Origin: Myxococcales bacterium
GTDB lineage: Bacteria; Myxococcota; Polyangia; Polyangiales; Polyangiaceae
Assembly: GCA_020430865.1 (NCBI GenBank)
Contig: JAGQIY010001224.1
Span: 1-17,873, forward strand
Length of the DNA stretch: 17,873 bases
Direction: 5' to 3'
Part shown: piece by piece, positions 1 through 7,344 of the stretch
Layout of the letters: the number at the start of each line of letters is the position of its first letter
How positions within the stretch are numbered: the first letter of the stretch is position 1
The notes under the pieces: generated by a model
Told to the model about the DNA's origin: nothing
Seen by the model: only the letters and a program-made list of their open reading frames with translations
The model's database searches: none
Made by a program: the position numbers and the translations under genes

Positions 1-231
1 CAGTTCGGCTCGGGTTGGGCTTGGCTGGTCAAGGAGGGCAACAAGCTCTCGGTGATGAAGACTCCAAACGCGGAGACGCCCCTCACCAAAGCCGGCGTGA
101 CGCCGCTGTTGACCATCGACGTGTGGGAGCACGCCTACTACGTCGACTATCGAAACGCGCGCCCCAAATACATCGAGACCTTCCTCTCCAGCTTGGCGAA
201 CTGGGACTTCGCGGCGAAGAACCTGGGCTGA
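1..231 (+). CDS. sodB: Superoxide dismutase, Fe type (3' end only)
   Basis: This is the last 76 codons of a superoxide dismutase, cut by the left window edge and read in frame 1 to a TGA at 229-231. It converts superoxide to oxygen and hydrogen peroxide in the cytoplasm. The visible part contains FGSGWAWLV, then NAETPLT, then the family signature [13 protein letters not shown] with the metal-ligand Asp and His, and the usual ending [20 protein letters not shown]. The Ala in NAETPLT, where Mn enzymes normally carry Gln-Asp, together with close resemblance to the E. coli SodB C-terminus, favours an iron or cambialistic enzyme. The N-terminal half with the other two ligands is outside the window, so metal choice is inferred. 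Confidence 0.95.
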   Translation, partial: QFGSGWAWLVKEGNKLSVMKTPNAETPLTKAGVTPLLTIDVWEHAYYVDYRNARPKYIETFLSSLANWDFAAKNLG

Positions 232-276
232 TCGCCACCGTCAGAGACGTATCCACACGGATTCAGTCCATGGAAC

Positions 277-324
277 GGTCCGCCACGCGGACCACCCCAG
301 CGGGCGACGCGAGTCGCCCGCTGG
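277..324 (+). terminator. Tandem hairpins after sodB
   Basis: Two inverted repeats lie between the convergent sodB and response-regulator genes. The first has a 7-bp stem (277-283 with 287-293). The second has a perfect 12-bp stem (297-308 with 313-324) around a GCGA loop and is followed by CGGTTT, a weak T-tract. The second is the likely intrinsic terminator of sodB. The minus side has no T-tract. Confidence 0.7.
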
Positions 325-335
325 CGGTTTGTGCG

Positions 336-974
336 CTACTCGCCGCGATGTGGTCCCAGGTCCGAGCCCGCCAGGGCGCGCGTGAGTAGATTCCGGGCCA
401 GCTCATCCAGGGTCCCGGCACGGCACTTGAGCAGCAGCCGGCGGATCTGCGACTTGAGCGTGTTGACGGAGATCCCCAGCTCCTGCGCCATCAGCTCCCG
501 TGGGATCCCGGCCACGCTCGCAGCGATGATCTCGACCTCTCGGGGCGAGAGCTGCTCCGACCGCGCAAGCTCGTCGACGAGCCAGCCGATGCGCTCGTCC
601 CCCGTCCAGTGGAACGAGATGCAGCGTCTCGCGAACTGCTCCAGGAACTCGTGCTCGGGCGGCTTGACCACGAACTCGGCGCCCAGCCTCCCCGCCTCGC
701 GCAAGAACTCAGCCCGCGTGTGGCTCGTCAGGATCAGTGCGGGTGCTCCGAAGCCACGGTCCCGCAGCTCTCGCAAGAGCTGGAAGCCCGACCCATCGGG
801 CAGCTCCAGATCCAGGAGGACGCCCGCAGGCGCCGCGCCGCCGTCCAACAGCAAGCGACCAGACGCCAGGTCCCCGGCGCTCTCGACGGGAGCGAACGGC
901 CGCAGCGCGTGACACGCCAAGCGCACCCAAACCTCGTCGTCCTCGACGATCACGAATCCCTTCTTGCTGTTCAT
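336..974 (-). CDS. LuxR/NarL-type response regulator
   Basis: A 212-residue two-component response regulator. Residues 1-120 form a receiver domain with the acidic cluster EDD at 11-13, phospho-acceptor Asp55 in LLDLELPDG, Thr83 in ILTS and Lys104 in FVVKPPE, so phosphorylation should be functional. Residues 142-195 form a LuxR/GerE helix-turn-helix starting LSPREVEII, with recognition segment NTLKSQIRRLL. The output is presumably transcriptional control in the cytoplasm. No cognate kinase is adjacent; sodB converges on it and the next plus-strand gene is over 800 bp away. The recognition segment nearly matches that of the regulator at 10399-11094. The start ATG at 974 has only a weak ribosome binding site, so a slightly different start is possible. 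Confidence 0.9.
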   Translation of the reverse strand: MNSKKGFVIVEDDEVWVRLACHALRPFAPVESAGDLASGRLLLDGGAAPAGVLLDLELPDGSGFQLLRELRDRGFGAPALILTSHTRAEFLREAGRLGAEFVVKPPEHEFLEQFARRCISFHWTGDERIGWLVDELARSEQLSPREVEIIAASVAGIPRELMAQELGISVNTLKSQIRRLLLKCRAGTLDELARNLLTRALAGSDLGPHRGE

Positions 975-1538
975 CCTGACTGCATTCTCGTCCCCCGGTT
1001 CATTCCCATCCGCCTCGGTCCAAAGTCAACCGCAACCTACGCTACCGACTCGGCCGAATTCCCCAACCGCAAGCGTTCGAGCGCCTCGGGCTCGTACCAA
1101 GCCGACGCTCGCGCTCCCGACAAGATTTCCGCACGTCTATCATCCACCATCTCTCGACACCCTTCGAGCGCGCGGGGCGCCCAGCACGACGGCTCAGCGC
1201 CGAACCTCTCCCTTGGTGAGCTGCCGAGGGCCAGACGGCCGCCGAGTTTCCGGGCGGTTCACTCCGAGGGCACACATCGAGTCGAGCACCGCGCGAGAGG
1301 ACGCTGCCTTCCCCGACGACGCTGCCTTCCCCGGGGCACCAATCGTTGACGGCAGCACGGCCACCAGCACGCCCAGCAGCACGGCGCCGTGGGGTTCGGA
1401 TTGGGGTGAGGAGCGACAGCCAGGAAACCGAGCGACGCTGTGGGTGGTCATCGTAGGCTTCCATTCATCCTTCAGGGTACACCCTCAAGGATAGTTTACA
1501 CGGCACTTGGAGTCGCGCATGGTGATGCTGGGTGAAGT
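975..1538. other. Intergenic region without a confident gene
   Basis: No reading frame here has both a convincing ribosome binding site and the strong G/C third-position bias of neighbouring genes. It should hold the promoter of the minus-strand response regulator: a TTGACT (complement of 1024-1029) is present, but no good -10 box follows. It also holds an 18-bp-period direct repeat (1300-1332) and a small inverted repeat AGGGT/ACCCT (1474-1485). A minus-strand frame at 1194-1451 with a hydrophobic run was considered and not called. Confidence 0.5.
1300..1332. repeat. Short tandem direct repeat, 18-bp period
   Basis: GACGCTGCCTTCCCC occurs at 1300-1314 and 1318-1332, separated by GAC. It lies in the intergenic region; no function is evident. 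Confidence 0.7.
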
Positions 1539-1596
1539 CGTGGTCGAGTTCGTTCCTTCGCAGCAACACGAAGCGCGGACTTCGGGGGCGACCACG
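1539..1596. repeat. 8-bp perfect inverted repeat with internal stems
   Basis: CGTGGTCG at 1539-1546 is the exact reverse complement of CGACCACG at 1589-1596. Inside, CTTCG (1556-1560) can pair with CGAAG (1569-1573), and the latter alternatively with CTTCG (1580-1584). The segment could fold as an RNA with two competing inner stems, or be a protein-binding site. It lies about 250 bp upstream of the cytochrome start. Confidence 0.45.
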
Positions 1597-1722
1597 GCTC
1601 TCTGAGAGAGGTACCACGCACACACCAGGCGCCGCACATCGCTACCGCTAGGCGCGGCGATGTGCGCGCTGTTTCGACGTACTTTCTGCTTCGCAGCAAC
1701 CCGTTCGGTGCGCTGAGAGAGG
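1556..1722. repeat. Two motifs each repeated twice, same order
   Basis: CTTCGCAGCAAC occurs at 1556-1567 and again at 1689-1700. CTGAGAGAGG occurs at 1602-1611 and again at 1713-1722. Each copy pair has the same order and strand, but the spacing within a pair differs (34 bp and 12 bp). This looks like an old, partly degenerated duplication or paired binding sites in the leader region of the cytochrome gene. Confidence 0.6.
1633..1666. repeat. 10-bp perfect inverted repeat (hairpin)
   Basis: CGCACATCGC (1633-1642) and GCGATGTGCG (1657-1666) form a perfect 10-bp stem with a 14-nt loop; allowing one bulge adds three more pairs. CGCTGTTTCG follows, so there is only a minimal T-run. It may be an attenuator or terminator in the long leader upstream of the cytochrome, or an operator. 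Confidence 0.5.
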
Positions 1723-1840
1723 CGAACGTGCGCTCCACATCCCCCACCGGATCTCCAACATTGACAGGGAGCTGTTTCATGACCGAAACGCAGCGAGTGA
1801 CTGTTCGCACTGGCCGTACTCGACGCTGGGCGCGCCAGGT

Positions 1841-1845
1841 AGGAG
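1841..1845 (+). promoter_or_regulatory. Ribosome binding site deciding the cytochrome start
   Basis: AGGAG stands five bases before GTG 1851, which gives a normal-length lipoprotein signal peptide. A competing site AGGGAG (1766-1771) precedes an in-frame ATG at 1779. The 24 codons between the two starts have a much lower share of G/C at third positions (about half) than the gene body, which favours 1851. Confidence 0.5.
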
Positions 1846-1850
1846 ATCCC

Positions 1851-3617
1851 GTGAGAGGCCTGCGCCTCACCGCCCTGGCATCGGTTATAGGAGCGGTGGC
1901 CGGTTGCGCCAGCCCAGTGGACGAGCCGGCTCCAGAAACCACCGCGTCGACTCAAGGCGAGTGGCAGATCGGCTCGGACATCGACACCACCGGATCCACC
2001 AGCACCTCCACCCCACTGGGACTCGCGCTCGAGTTCGAGAATGGTGCCGGCCCGACGCTTCGTGTACGCGCCGGCCAGAAGTTCTTCATCGAACAGCTGG
2101 ACCTGAGAGGCGCGATCGACGCCACCACGGACGAGGGCGTCTCCGGGTTGGCAGATCGCGGCCCGTTGTCTGGGCTAGATTGGCGCGGCGTGGAGCTCGA
2201 CGATCAGGACTTCGTGGGCCTGGGGAACCCGGATGGCACCTTCACCCGTCGTCGCTTCTTCACCGGCGCTCGCTGGATGCAGCGACCGAGCGTGATGGTG
2301 GTGCGACAGCTCGACGATCATGGACATGCCACCGCGCTGCCCTGGATCCTGAACCTCGGCGCGGACTCCCATCGTTCCCCCCTCGACACCTTCTTCGTTC
2401 GGCGTACTCGGGCCATCCAGTGGACCAAGGACTGCGCGAGCAAGGAAGACTGCAGCGGCGCGTCCATGTTCCAAGAAGAGGGTCTGGTCGAGCTGCGACA
2501 CAGCGCGTGGAATCACCAGGTCCGGCGCTTCGCCACGCGGACCACACAGCTCGAGCTGATCTGGTCCGAGTTGCCCTCCGTCTGGCGCGTCGACGTGGAG
2601 CAGGTCGAGGATCCTGGATATGACTACAACTTTGATATCCTCATGGATATTGACGAACCGACGAGCGGCGTCTTCCAGCCAGGCGACGACGTTCCAGTCA
2701 CCCTGACGCTGGTGGATGGCTCGGGTAACCGGCTTCACCCCGAGGGGTCATTGCCTAGTTATGCCGATGTCGTATTCGGTCCGAACCCCACCGGGATCCA
2801 GTACTACAACGCGTTCTTCGATCCGACGACCACGTACTATCGCCGCAAGCATCGCGAGCGAATGATGGCGATTCAGATGATCGGGCCAGCTCAGGACATC
2901 CAACCCATTCGCACCGTTGCTCCGCTGGAACAGTTCCTGGTTCCTTCGGACACCTTGCTCTTGGGGACCGAGGATCGCGACGGCCTGTACGCCGAGGCGC
3001 AGCTCTTCCCTCCGGCCCACGTGCTGTTCGGCGGCGCCTTCTTCCCGGATAGTGGCGCCTGGGCGACACCCGTCAGTGATCAGATCACGTTCCACGTCCC
3101 GGCTGACGCCAAGCCTGGCACCTATCGCATCACGATGAAGGCCCGACGAACGTTCATGGGCCAAGACATCCCCCGCTCGGTCACGCGAGAGATCCAGGTG
3201 GGCTCCTCCGAACACACGGAGGCTTCGTTGCCAACAGGCTCGTGCAACAGCTGCCATGAGGGTGCAGGGAAGCTCACCAGGGTGCTTCACGCCAACGCCG
3301 ACCGCGCTGCGTGCAATGGCTGTCACGTGCCGCTGGGCTTCGAGCTCGAGGGCCCCGTCTACGTGCGCACTCACTTCATCCACTCGCGCTCCGAGCGCTT
3401 CGACCGCCCCAAGAACGACTGCTCGACTTGCCACAAGGAAAAGAGCAGCATCCAGCGGGTCAGCAAATCCGCCTGTCTCTCCTGTCACGACTCCTATCCG
3501 GACAGCCACGTGGCGGCGTTCGGCCCGATCCAGAGCATGTACGTGGGCGGCGACACCGAGTCCTTCGATAGCTGCACGTCCACCTGTCACCAGAACCACC
3601 CGGGTAGCCACCTCTAG
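1851..3617 (+). CDS. Multiheme c-type cytochrome lipoprotein
   Basis: A secreted, lipid-anchored multiheme cytochrome, probably for extracytoplasmic electron transfer. From GTG 1851 the protein is 588 residues and starts with a short basic segment, a hydrophobic stretch and the lipobox VAGC. A large region without heme motifs (encoded about 1920-3230) includes a probable beta-sandwich segment near DDVPVTLTLVDGSG. The C-terminal 125 residues carry four canonical CxxCH motifs (CNSCH 3243, CNGCH 3312, CSTCH 3420, CLSCH 3474) and one CxxxCH (CTSTCH, 3573-3590), with extra His residues that could be distal ligands. The layout resembles OmcA/MtrC-like outer-surface cytochromes but with fewer hemes. 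ATG 1779 is an alternative start, giving 612 residues. No partner porin or oxidoreductase is adjacent, so the redox partner is unknown. Confidence 0.85.
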   Translation: MRGLRLTALASVIGAVAGCASPVDEPAPETTASTQGEWQIGSDIDTTGSTSTSTPLGLALEFENGAGPTLRVRAGQKFFIEQLDLRGAIDATTDEGVSGLADRGPLSGLDWRGVELDDQDFVGLGNPDGTFTRRRFFTGARWMQRPSVMVVRQLDDHGHATALPWILNLGADSHRSPLDTFFVRRTRAIQWTKDCASKEDCSGASMFQEEGLVELRHSAWNHQVRRFATRTTQLELIWSELPSVWRVDVEQVEDPGYDYNFDILMDIDEPTSGVFQPGDDVPVTLTLVDGSGNRLHPEGSLPSYADVVFGPNPTGIQYYNAFFDPTTTYYRRKHRERMMAIQMIGPAQDIQPIRTVAPLEQFLVPSDTLLLGTEDRDGLYAEAQLFPPAHVLFGGAFFPDSGAWATPVSDQITFHVPADAKPGTYRITMKARRTFMGQDIPRSVTREIQVGSSEHTEASLPTGSCNSCHEGAGKLTRVLHANADRAACNGCHVPLGFELEGPVYVRTHFIHSRSERFDRPKNDCSTCHKEKSSIQRVSKSACLSCHDSYPDSHVAAFGPIQSMYVGGDTESFDSCTSTCHQNHPGSHL

Positions 3618-3637
3618 CATCTGCTGACTGATGCTAG
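3614..3637 (+). terminator. Hairpin overlapping the cytochrome stop
   Basis: CTAGCATC (3614-3621) pairs perfectly with GATGCTAG (3630-3637) around an 8-nt loop. The left arm includes the TAG stop of the cytochrome. No T-tract follows, so termination efficiency is uncertain, but it separates the cytochrome from the FIST-led block. Confidence 0.5.
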
Positions 3638-3684
3638 GTCCTGGTGGTGACGCCCATTGAGCCCCAAAGAGGAAACCCGACCCC

Positions 3685-4842
3685 ATGGCATCGGTATCAC
3701 TAGAGTCGGTTCGAACCACCCAGCTCGAACCGAGCGAGGCGGCAGAGCACCTGCTCTCACAGCTCCAGGGGCAGGACCCCAAGCTGGTTTGCTTCTTCGC
3801 GACACGCTCCGTCGACCAGCTCGCGTTCAACAAGGCGCTGCGCGCCAAGCTGCCCCAGGGCACGCGATTGGTGGGAATGACCACCGGGGGCGAGATCGAT
3901 CGCGAGGGGATTCACCAGGGGAGCGTGGTGCTCGCTGCGTTCTCTGGCGACTTCGAGGTCGGCATCGGTCTTGGTGAGTCACTGAAGGAGAACGCGCTAC
4001 ACGCAGGCGAGACCGCGGCGAAGACCGCGTGCCAGGAGCTCGGCGTTCGGCAGGCCGATCTCGACCTGCGGCGATACGTGGGCATGGTGGTGGACGACGG
4101 CTTCCAGCAGAAGAAGGAAGAGCTGCTGCTCGGCATCCTGTCGAAGAACCAGGGCACCGTCCTGGTCGGAGGCGGCGCCAACGATCAACACCCCATCGAT
4201 GGGAGCGCCGTCATCCACGCCGATGACAAGGTGACGACCAACTCCGCGCTCGTCGTCATGTTTCACACGCACGCGCCCTGGGGCGCGCTGCGTTCCCACG
4301 CGTACACACCCACTGGACAACGCTTGATCATCACGCGCACCGACGAGACCGGGAAGCGAGCGCTGGAGATCGATGGCAAGCCTGCTGCACAGCGCTACGC
4401 AGAGCTACTTGGCGTCGGTGTGGACGATCTGGAGTTCGGCAAGCCCAAGGGCTTCGCGGACACCACTGTCGCGCTCAAGGTGGGGCGCGAGTACTTCATC
4501 CGCTCCCCCTGGATGCCCTTGCCCGACGGCTCGATCCTGTTTGCGAACTACCTGGAGGACGACACCGAGCTCGAGCTGATGCAGCTCGGCTCGATGCCCG
4601 AGGCGACGAGCCGGTTCTTCCAGGAAGAGCTGCCGGCGCGGGTGAAGAACCCTCGAGCGGCGCTGCTGTTCCACTGCTCGGGTCGCTACCTGATCGCGCA
4701 GGCGCGAGACGAAGTCGACGCGCTTTCCAAGTCATTCGCAGCCGCCCCGCCCTCCGCAGGGATGAACTGTCACTTCGAGCTGTACTGCGGCTTCCACATC
4801 AACACCACGCTCACCACCCTGGCGTTTGGTTCCGATGGCTGA
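3685..4842 (+). CDS. FIST-domain sensor protein
   Basis: A 385-residue soluble protein with the FIST N and FIST C domain layout. Residues about 25-220 contain TRLVGMTTGGEI, VVLAAFSGDFEVGIGLG and VLVGGGANDQHP. Residues about 235-375 contain AAQRYAELLGV, FIRSPWMPLPDGSILFA and the ending ALLFHCSGRYLI followed by GFHINTTLTTLAFG. FIST domains are predicted sensory modules for small ligands such as amino acids and often sit beside signal transduction proteins. No signal peptide or membrane segment is seen. AGAGGA at 3668-3673 supports the ATG. Its end overlaps the next start by 8 nt (ATGGCTGA), indicating translational coupling with the hybrid kinase, which has no input domain of its own. The FIST protein is therefore the likely ligand-binding partner; the ligand is unknown. 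Confidence 0.9.
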   Translation: MASVSLESVRTTQLEPSEAAEHLLSQLQGQDPKLVCFFATRSVDQLAFNKALRAKLPQGTRLVGMTTGGEIDREGIHQGSVVLAAFSGDFEVGIGLGESLKENALHAGETAAKTACQELGVRQADLDLRRYVGMVVDDGFQQKKEELLLGILSKNQGTVLVGGGANDQHPIDGSAVIHADDKVTTNSALVVMFHTHAPWGALRSHAYTPTGQRLIITRTDETGKRALEIDGKPAAQRYAELLGVGVDDLEFGKPKGFADTTVALKVGREYFIRSPWMPLPDGSILFANYLEDDTELELMQLGSMPEATSRFFQEELPARVKNPRAALLFHCSGRYLIAQARDEVDALSKSFAAAPPSAGMNCHFELYCGFHINTTLTTLAFGSDG

Positions 4843-6946
4843 CTCCAACATCGACAAGACGGCGCTGCTACAGCGCGTGAGCGAGCTCGAGAGCGAGAAC
4901 AAGACCCTCAAGGCCGAGGTCTCCGCCAAGAGCCAGCTCGCCCAGAAGGCCCTCGCCAGCTACCAGCAGCGAGCGCTGCACATGGAGATCATCCGCCAGC
5001 AGAACGAGGACCTCGACCGCCTCACCGCGGATCTTGCGCACTCGAAGCTCAAGGCAGAGGCCCACGCCCGGGAGGCGGAGAACGCCGCTCGGCTGAAGAG
5101 CGAGTTCCTGGCGAACTTCTCTCATGAGATCCGCACACCGCTGAACGGCATCATTGGCTATTGCGACCTGCTCGCTCGCGAGGAGGGCGATCGTCTCACC
5201 ATCCACGGTCGTCGCGATCTCAGCACCATCAAGTCCAACGCGAGGACGCTGCTGGCGCTCATCAACGACATCCTCGACCTGTCGAAGATCGAGTCCGGAC
5301 ACGCCGAGGTGATCACGGAGGCGGTGGACACCTACGAGCTCGTCGGGGAGTGTTGCCGCACGGTATCCGAGCTCTTGAAGGGTAAAGATGTCGACCTCAA
5401 ATGCGAGATCGATCCGCGCGCTGCCACGCTGCAGTCTGACAGCTTGAAGCTGCGCCAGATCATGCTGAACCTGCTGAGCAACGCGGCGAAGTTCACCGAG
5501 GTGGGTGAGATCTTGCTCAAGCTGCAGGTCCGCTCTGGAGGGCTGATGCTCTCGGTGGAAGACACCGGCGTCGGGATCCGTGAGGAAGACCTACCGCACA
5601 TCTTCGAGAAGTTCCGTCAGGTCGACGGCTCGAGCCGGCGCACCGCGGGAGGGACCGGGCTCGGCTTGGCGATCGTCCGCGAGCTCTCGCGGCTGCTGGG
5701 AGGTTCGGTCAGCGTCACGAGCACCCAAGGGCGCGGCAGCTGCTTTTTGGTAGAGCTGCCTGGGAACATCGTGAGCGAAGGTGGCTTGAAGCCCTCCGAG
5801 CCAGCTGCCGAAGAGCTCGACCCCAACGCCACCTCGGTCCTGATCATCGACGACGATCCGCTCGTGCGACAGCTGCTGCGCGGACAGCTCGAAGGCGAAG
5901 GTTTCCGCGTGTATACGGCGAACGACGGCGTCGAGGGTATCCAGTTGGTGCGCCACCTCAAGCCGTCGGTGCTGGTCTTGGACATCCATCTGCCGCGGAT
6001 GGACGGCTGGACGGTGATGGCGGCGCTCAACGAGGATGAGACGCTGGCGAGCATCCCGGTGGTGATCGTGAGCGTCGAAGAGCAGCGCAAACGCGGCTTC
6101 GCCCTCGGCGCGTGCGACTACCTGGTCAAGCCCGTCGAGCCCGAGCGCCTCAGCCAGGCCGTGCGTCGGGTGGTGCGCCCGACGGGTGAGATCCTGGTCG
6201 TTGACGACGATCAGGATACCCGAGAGCTGATCAGCCGCAGGCTGTCGGGCGAAGGCATGCGTGTTCACACCGCCGCGTCTGGGCGAGAGGCGCTGGACCG
6301 CATCGCGGCCTCTCCCCCCACGCTGGTGATCCTGGACCTGATGATGCCCGAACTGGATGGCTTCGAGGTCTTGCGACGCATGCGCAAGGACGGCTCGACC
6401 ACGCCGGTGATCGTGCTCACGGGAAAGGTCCTCACCCCCACCGAACAAGCCGCGCTCAGAGACGGCTTCGCGCACATCATCGCTAAGAATGGCGTGTCCG
6501 TCGATCGGGTCGTGGAGCAGGTCAAGCGCGCCGTGATCCAGCGCCGAGACGAAGGAGCCGAAGCGCTGCCTTGCGTGCTCTATGTCGAGGATATCGCGCA
6601 GAATCGCGAGATCGTGCGGCGCTACCTGACCGGAGTCGCGCACCTGCTCGAAGCGGAAGACGGACGCACGGGCCTCGAGATGACGCTCGCCCAGAAGCCT
6701 GACCTGGTGCTGATGGACCTCTCGCTCCCAGGCATGGACGGCTGGGAGGTCACCCGCAAGATCAAGGAGAGCGCAGACGCAAAGGACATACCCGTCGTTG
6801 CGCTCACCGCTCACGCTTCTCCGGAGGACCGCCAGCACGCGTTGGAGGCCGGCTGCCTCGACTACCTGACCAAGCCCGTCGACCGAGAGCTTCTAGTCAA
6901 AACCATACGGAAATATATCAGTGGTCGCAGCCATGCCCAATCCTAG
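4835..6946 (+). CDS. Soluble hybrid histidine kinase, three receiver domains
   Basis: A 703-residue cytoplasmic hybrid sensor kinase. Residues 1-85 are a heptad-rich coiled coil with no recognisable sensor domain and no membrane segment. The dimerisation domain carries His97 in FSHEIRTPLNG. The ATPase domain has Asn216 in the N box (LLSNAAKF), Asp243 in EDTGVGI and the glycine box GGTGLGLA at 272-279. Three receiver domains follow, with phospho-acceptors Asp383 (LDIHLPRMDGW), Asp501 (LDLMMPELDGF) and Asp628 (MDLSLPGMDGW). The first and third have the usual KPV lysine loop; in the second it reads AKNG, so that receiver diverges there. It overlaps the FIST gene by 8 nt and the receiver gene by 14 nt, which suggests a phosphorelay driven by the FIST sensor. 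The ATG at 4835 is preferred over an upstream in-frame TTG (4826). Confidence 0.93.
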   Translation: MADSNIDKTALLQRVSELESENKTLKAEVSAKSQLAQKALASYQQRALHMEIIRQQNEDLDRLTADLAHSKLKAEAHAREAENAARLKSEFLANFSHEIRTPLNGIIGYCDLLAREEGDRLTIHGRRDLSTIKSNARTLLALINDILDLSKIESGHAEVITEAVDTYELVGECCRTVSELLKGKDVDLKCEIDPRAATLQSDSLKLRQIMLNLLSNAAKFTEVGEILLKLQVRSGGLMLSVEDTGVGIREEDLPHIFEKFRQVDGSSRRTAGGTGLGLAIVRELSRLLGGSVSVTSTQGRGSCFLVELPGNIVSEGGLKPSEPAAEELDPNATSVLIIDDDPLVRQLLRGQLEGEGFRVYTANDGVEGIQLVRHLKPSVLVLDIHLPRMDGWTVMAALNEDETLASIPVVIVSVEEQRKRGFALGACDYLVKPVEPERLSQAVRRVVRPTGEILVVDDDQDTRELISRRLSGEGMRVHTAASGREALDRIAASPPTLVILDLMMPELDGFEVLRRMRKDGSTTPVIVLTGKVLTPTEQAALRDGFAHIIAKNGVSVDRVVEQVKRAVIQRRDEGAEALPCVLYVEDIAQNREIVRRYLTGVAHLLEAEDGRTGLEMTLAQKPDLVLMDLSLPGMDGWEVTRKIKESADAKDIPVVALTAHASPEDRQHALEAGCLDYLTKPVDRELLVKTIRKYISGRSHAQS

Positions 6947-7322
6947 CCGCCAAAGCGACGCGCCCCGCGTGTTCGTGATAGACGACGACGAGCGACAGCT
7001 GAGGCTGATCGAGTCGATGCTGCGCTCGGAGGGCTTCGAGGTCGCTACCACCTCGGAGCCCATCGGGGCATCCAACCTGGTGCGCGCTTTCGGCCCCGAC
7101 GTCGTGCTGCTCGACGTGCACATCCCCGCGCTCTCGGGGGATCGGCTGCTTGGTCTGCTGCGCAAGGTGACGCAGAAGACCACCCGGCTCGTGCTGCACT
7201 CCGCGGCGGATCTGGAGTCCTTGCGCGAGCGAGCTCGCGCCGTCGGCGCCGACGGCTGGATTCAGAAGAACTTCGATAGCGGCCGCCTCGCCACGGAGCT
7301 GCGTCGAGTGATGCTCAGTTAA
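6933..7322 (+). CDS. Stand-alone receiver-domain response regulator
   Basis: A 129-residue single-domain response regulator with no output domain. It shows the acidic cluster in VFVIDDDE, phospho-acceptor Asp61 in LLDVHIPALSGD, Ser in LVLHSAAD at the Thr/Ser position and Lys in GWIQKNF. Such CheY-like proteins pass phosphate in relays or act by protein contact. The ATG lies inside the kinase gene (14-nt overlap), so the two are translationally coupled and most likely partners. An in-frame GTG at 6921 is possible, but there is no clear ribosome binding site for either start. The prenyltransferase gene starts 22 nt downstream. Confidence 0.88.
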   Translation: MPNPSRQSDAPRVFVIDDDERQLRLIESMLRSEGFEVATTSEPIGASNLVRAFGPDVVLLDVHIPALSGDRLLGLLRKVTQKTTRLVLHSAADLESLRERARAVGADGWIQKNFDSGRLATELRRVMLS

Positions 7323-7344
7323 CCCCTCACCTGAAGGACTCGCC

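Noticed and set aside
1194..1451. Minus-strand 85-codon frame with a hydrophobic run (GAVLLGVLVAVLPSTIG), and an overlapping 140-codon frame at 1042-1464
   Set aside because: Third-position G/C bias is lower than in neighbouring genes, two frames overlap with equal claim, part of one frame is a tandem repeat, and no family resemblance was seen. A small protein remains possible.
1761..1789. Perfect TTGACA at 1761-1766 as a -35 promoter box for the cytochrome
   Set aside because: No acceptable -10 box lies 16-18 bp downstream, and the region overlaps a candidate ribosome binding site and start codon.
1485..1955. Long minus-strand frames over the start of the cytochrome gene
   Set aside because: They run antisense into the signal-peptide region, have atypical composition and match nothing; they are shadows of the high-GC plus-strand gene.
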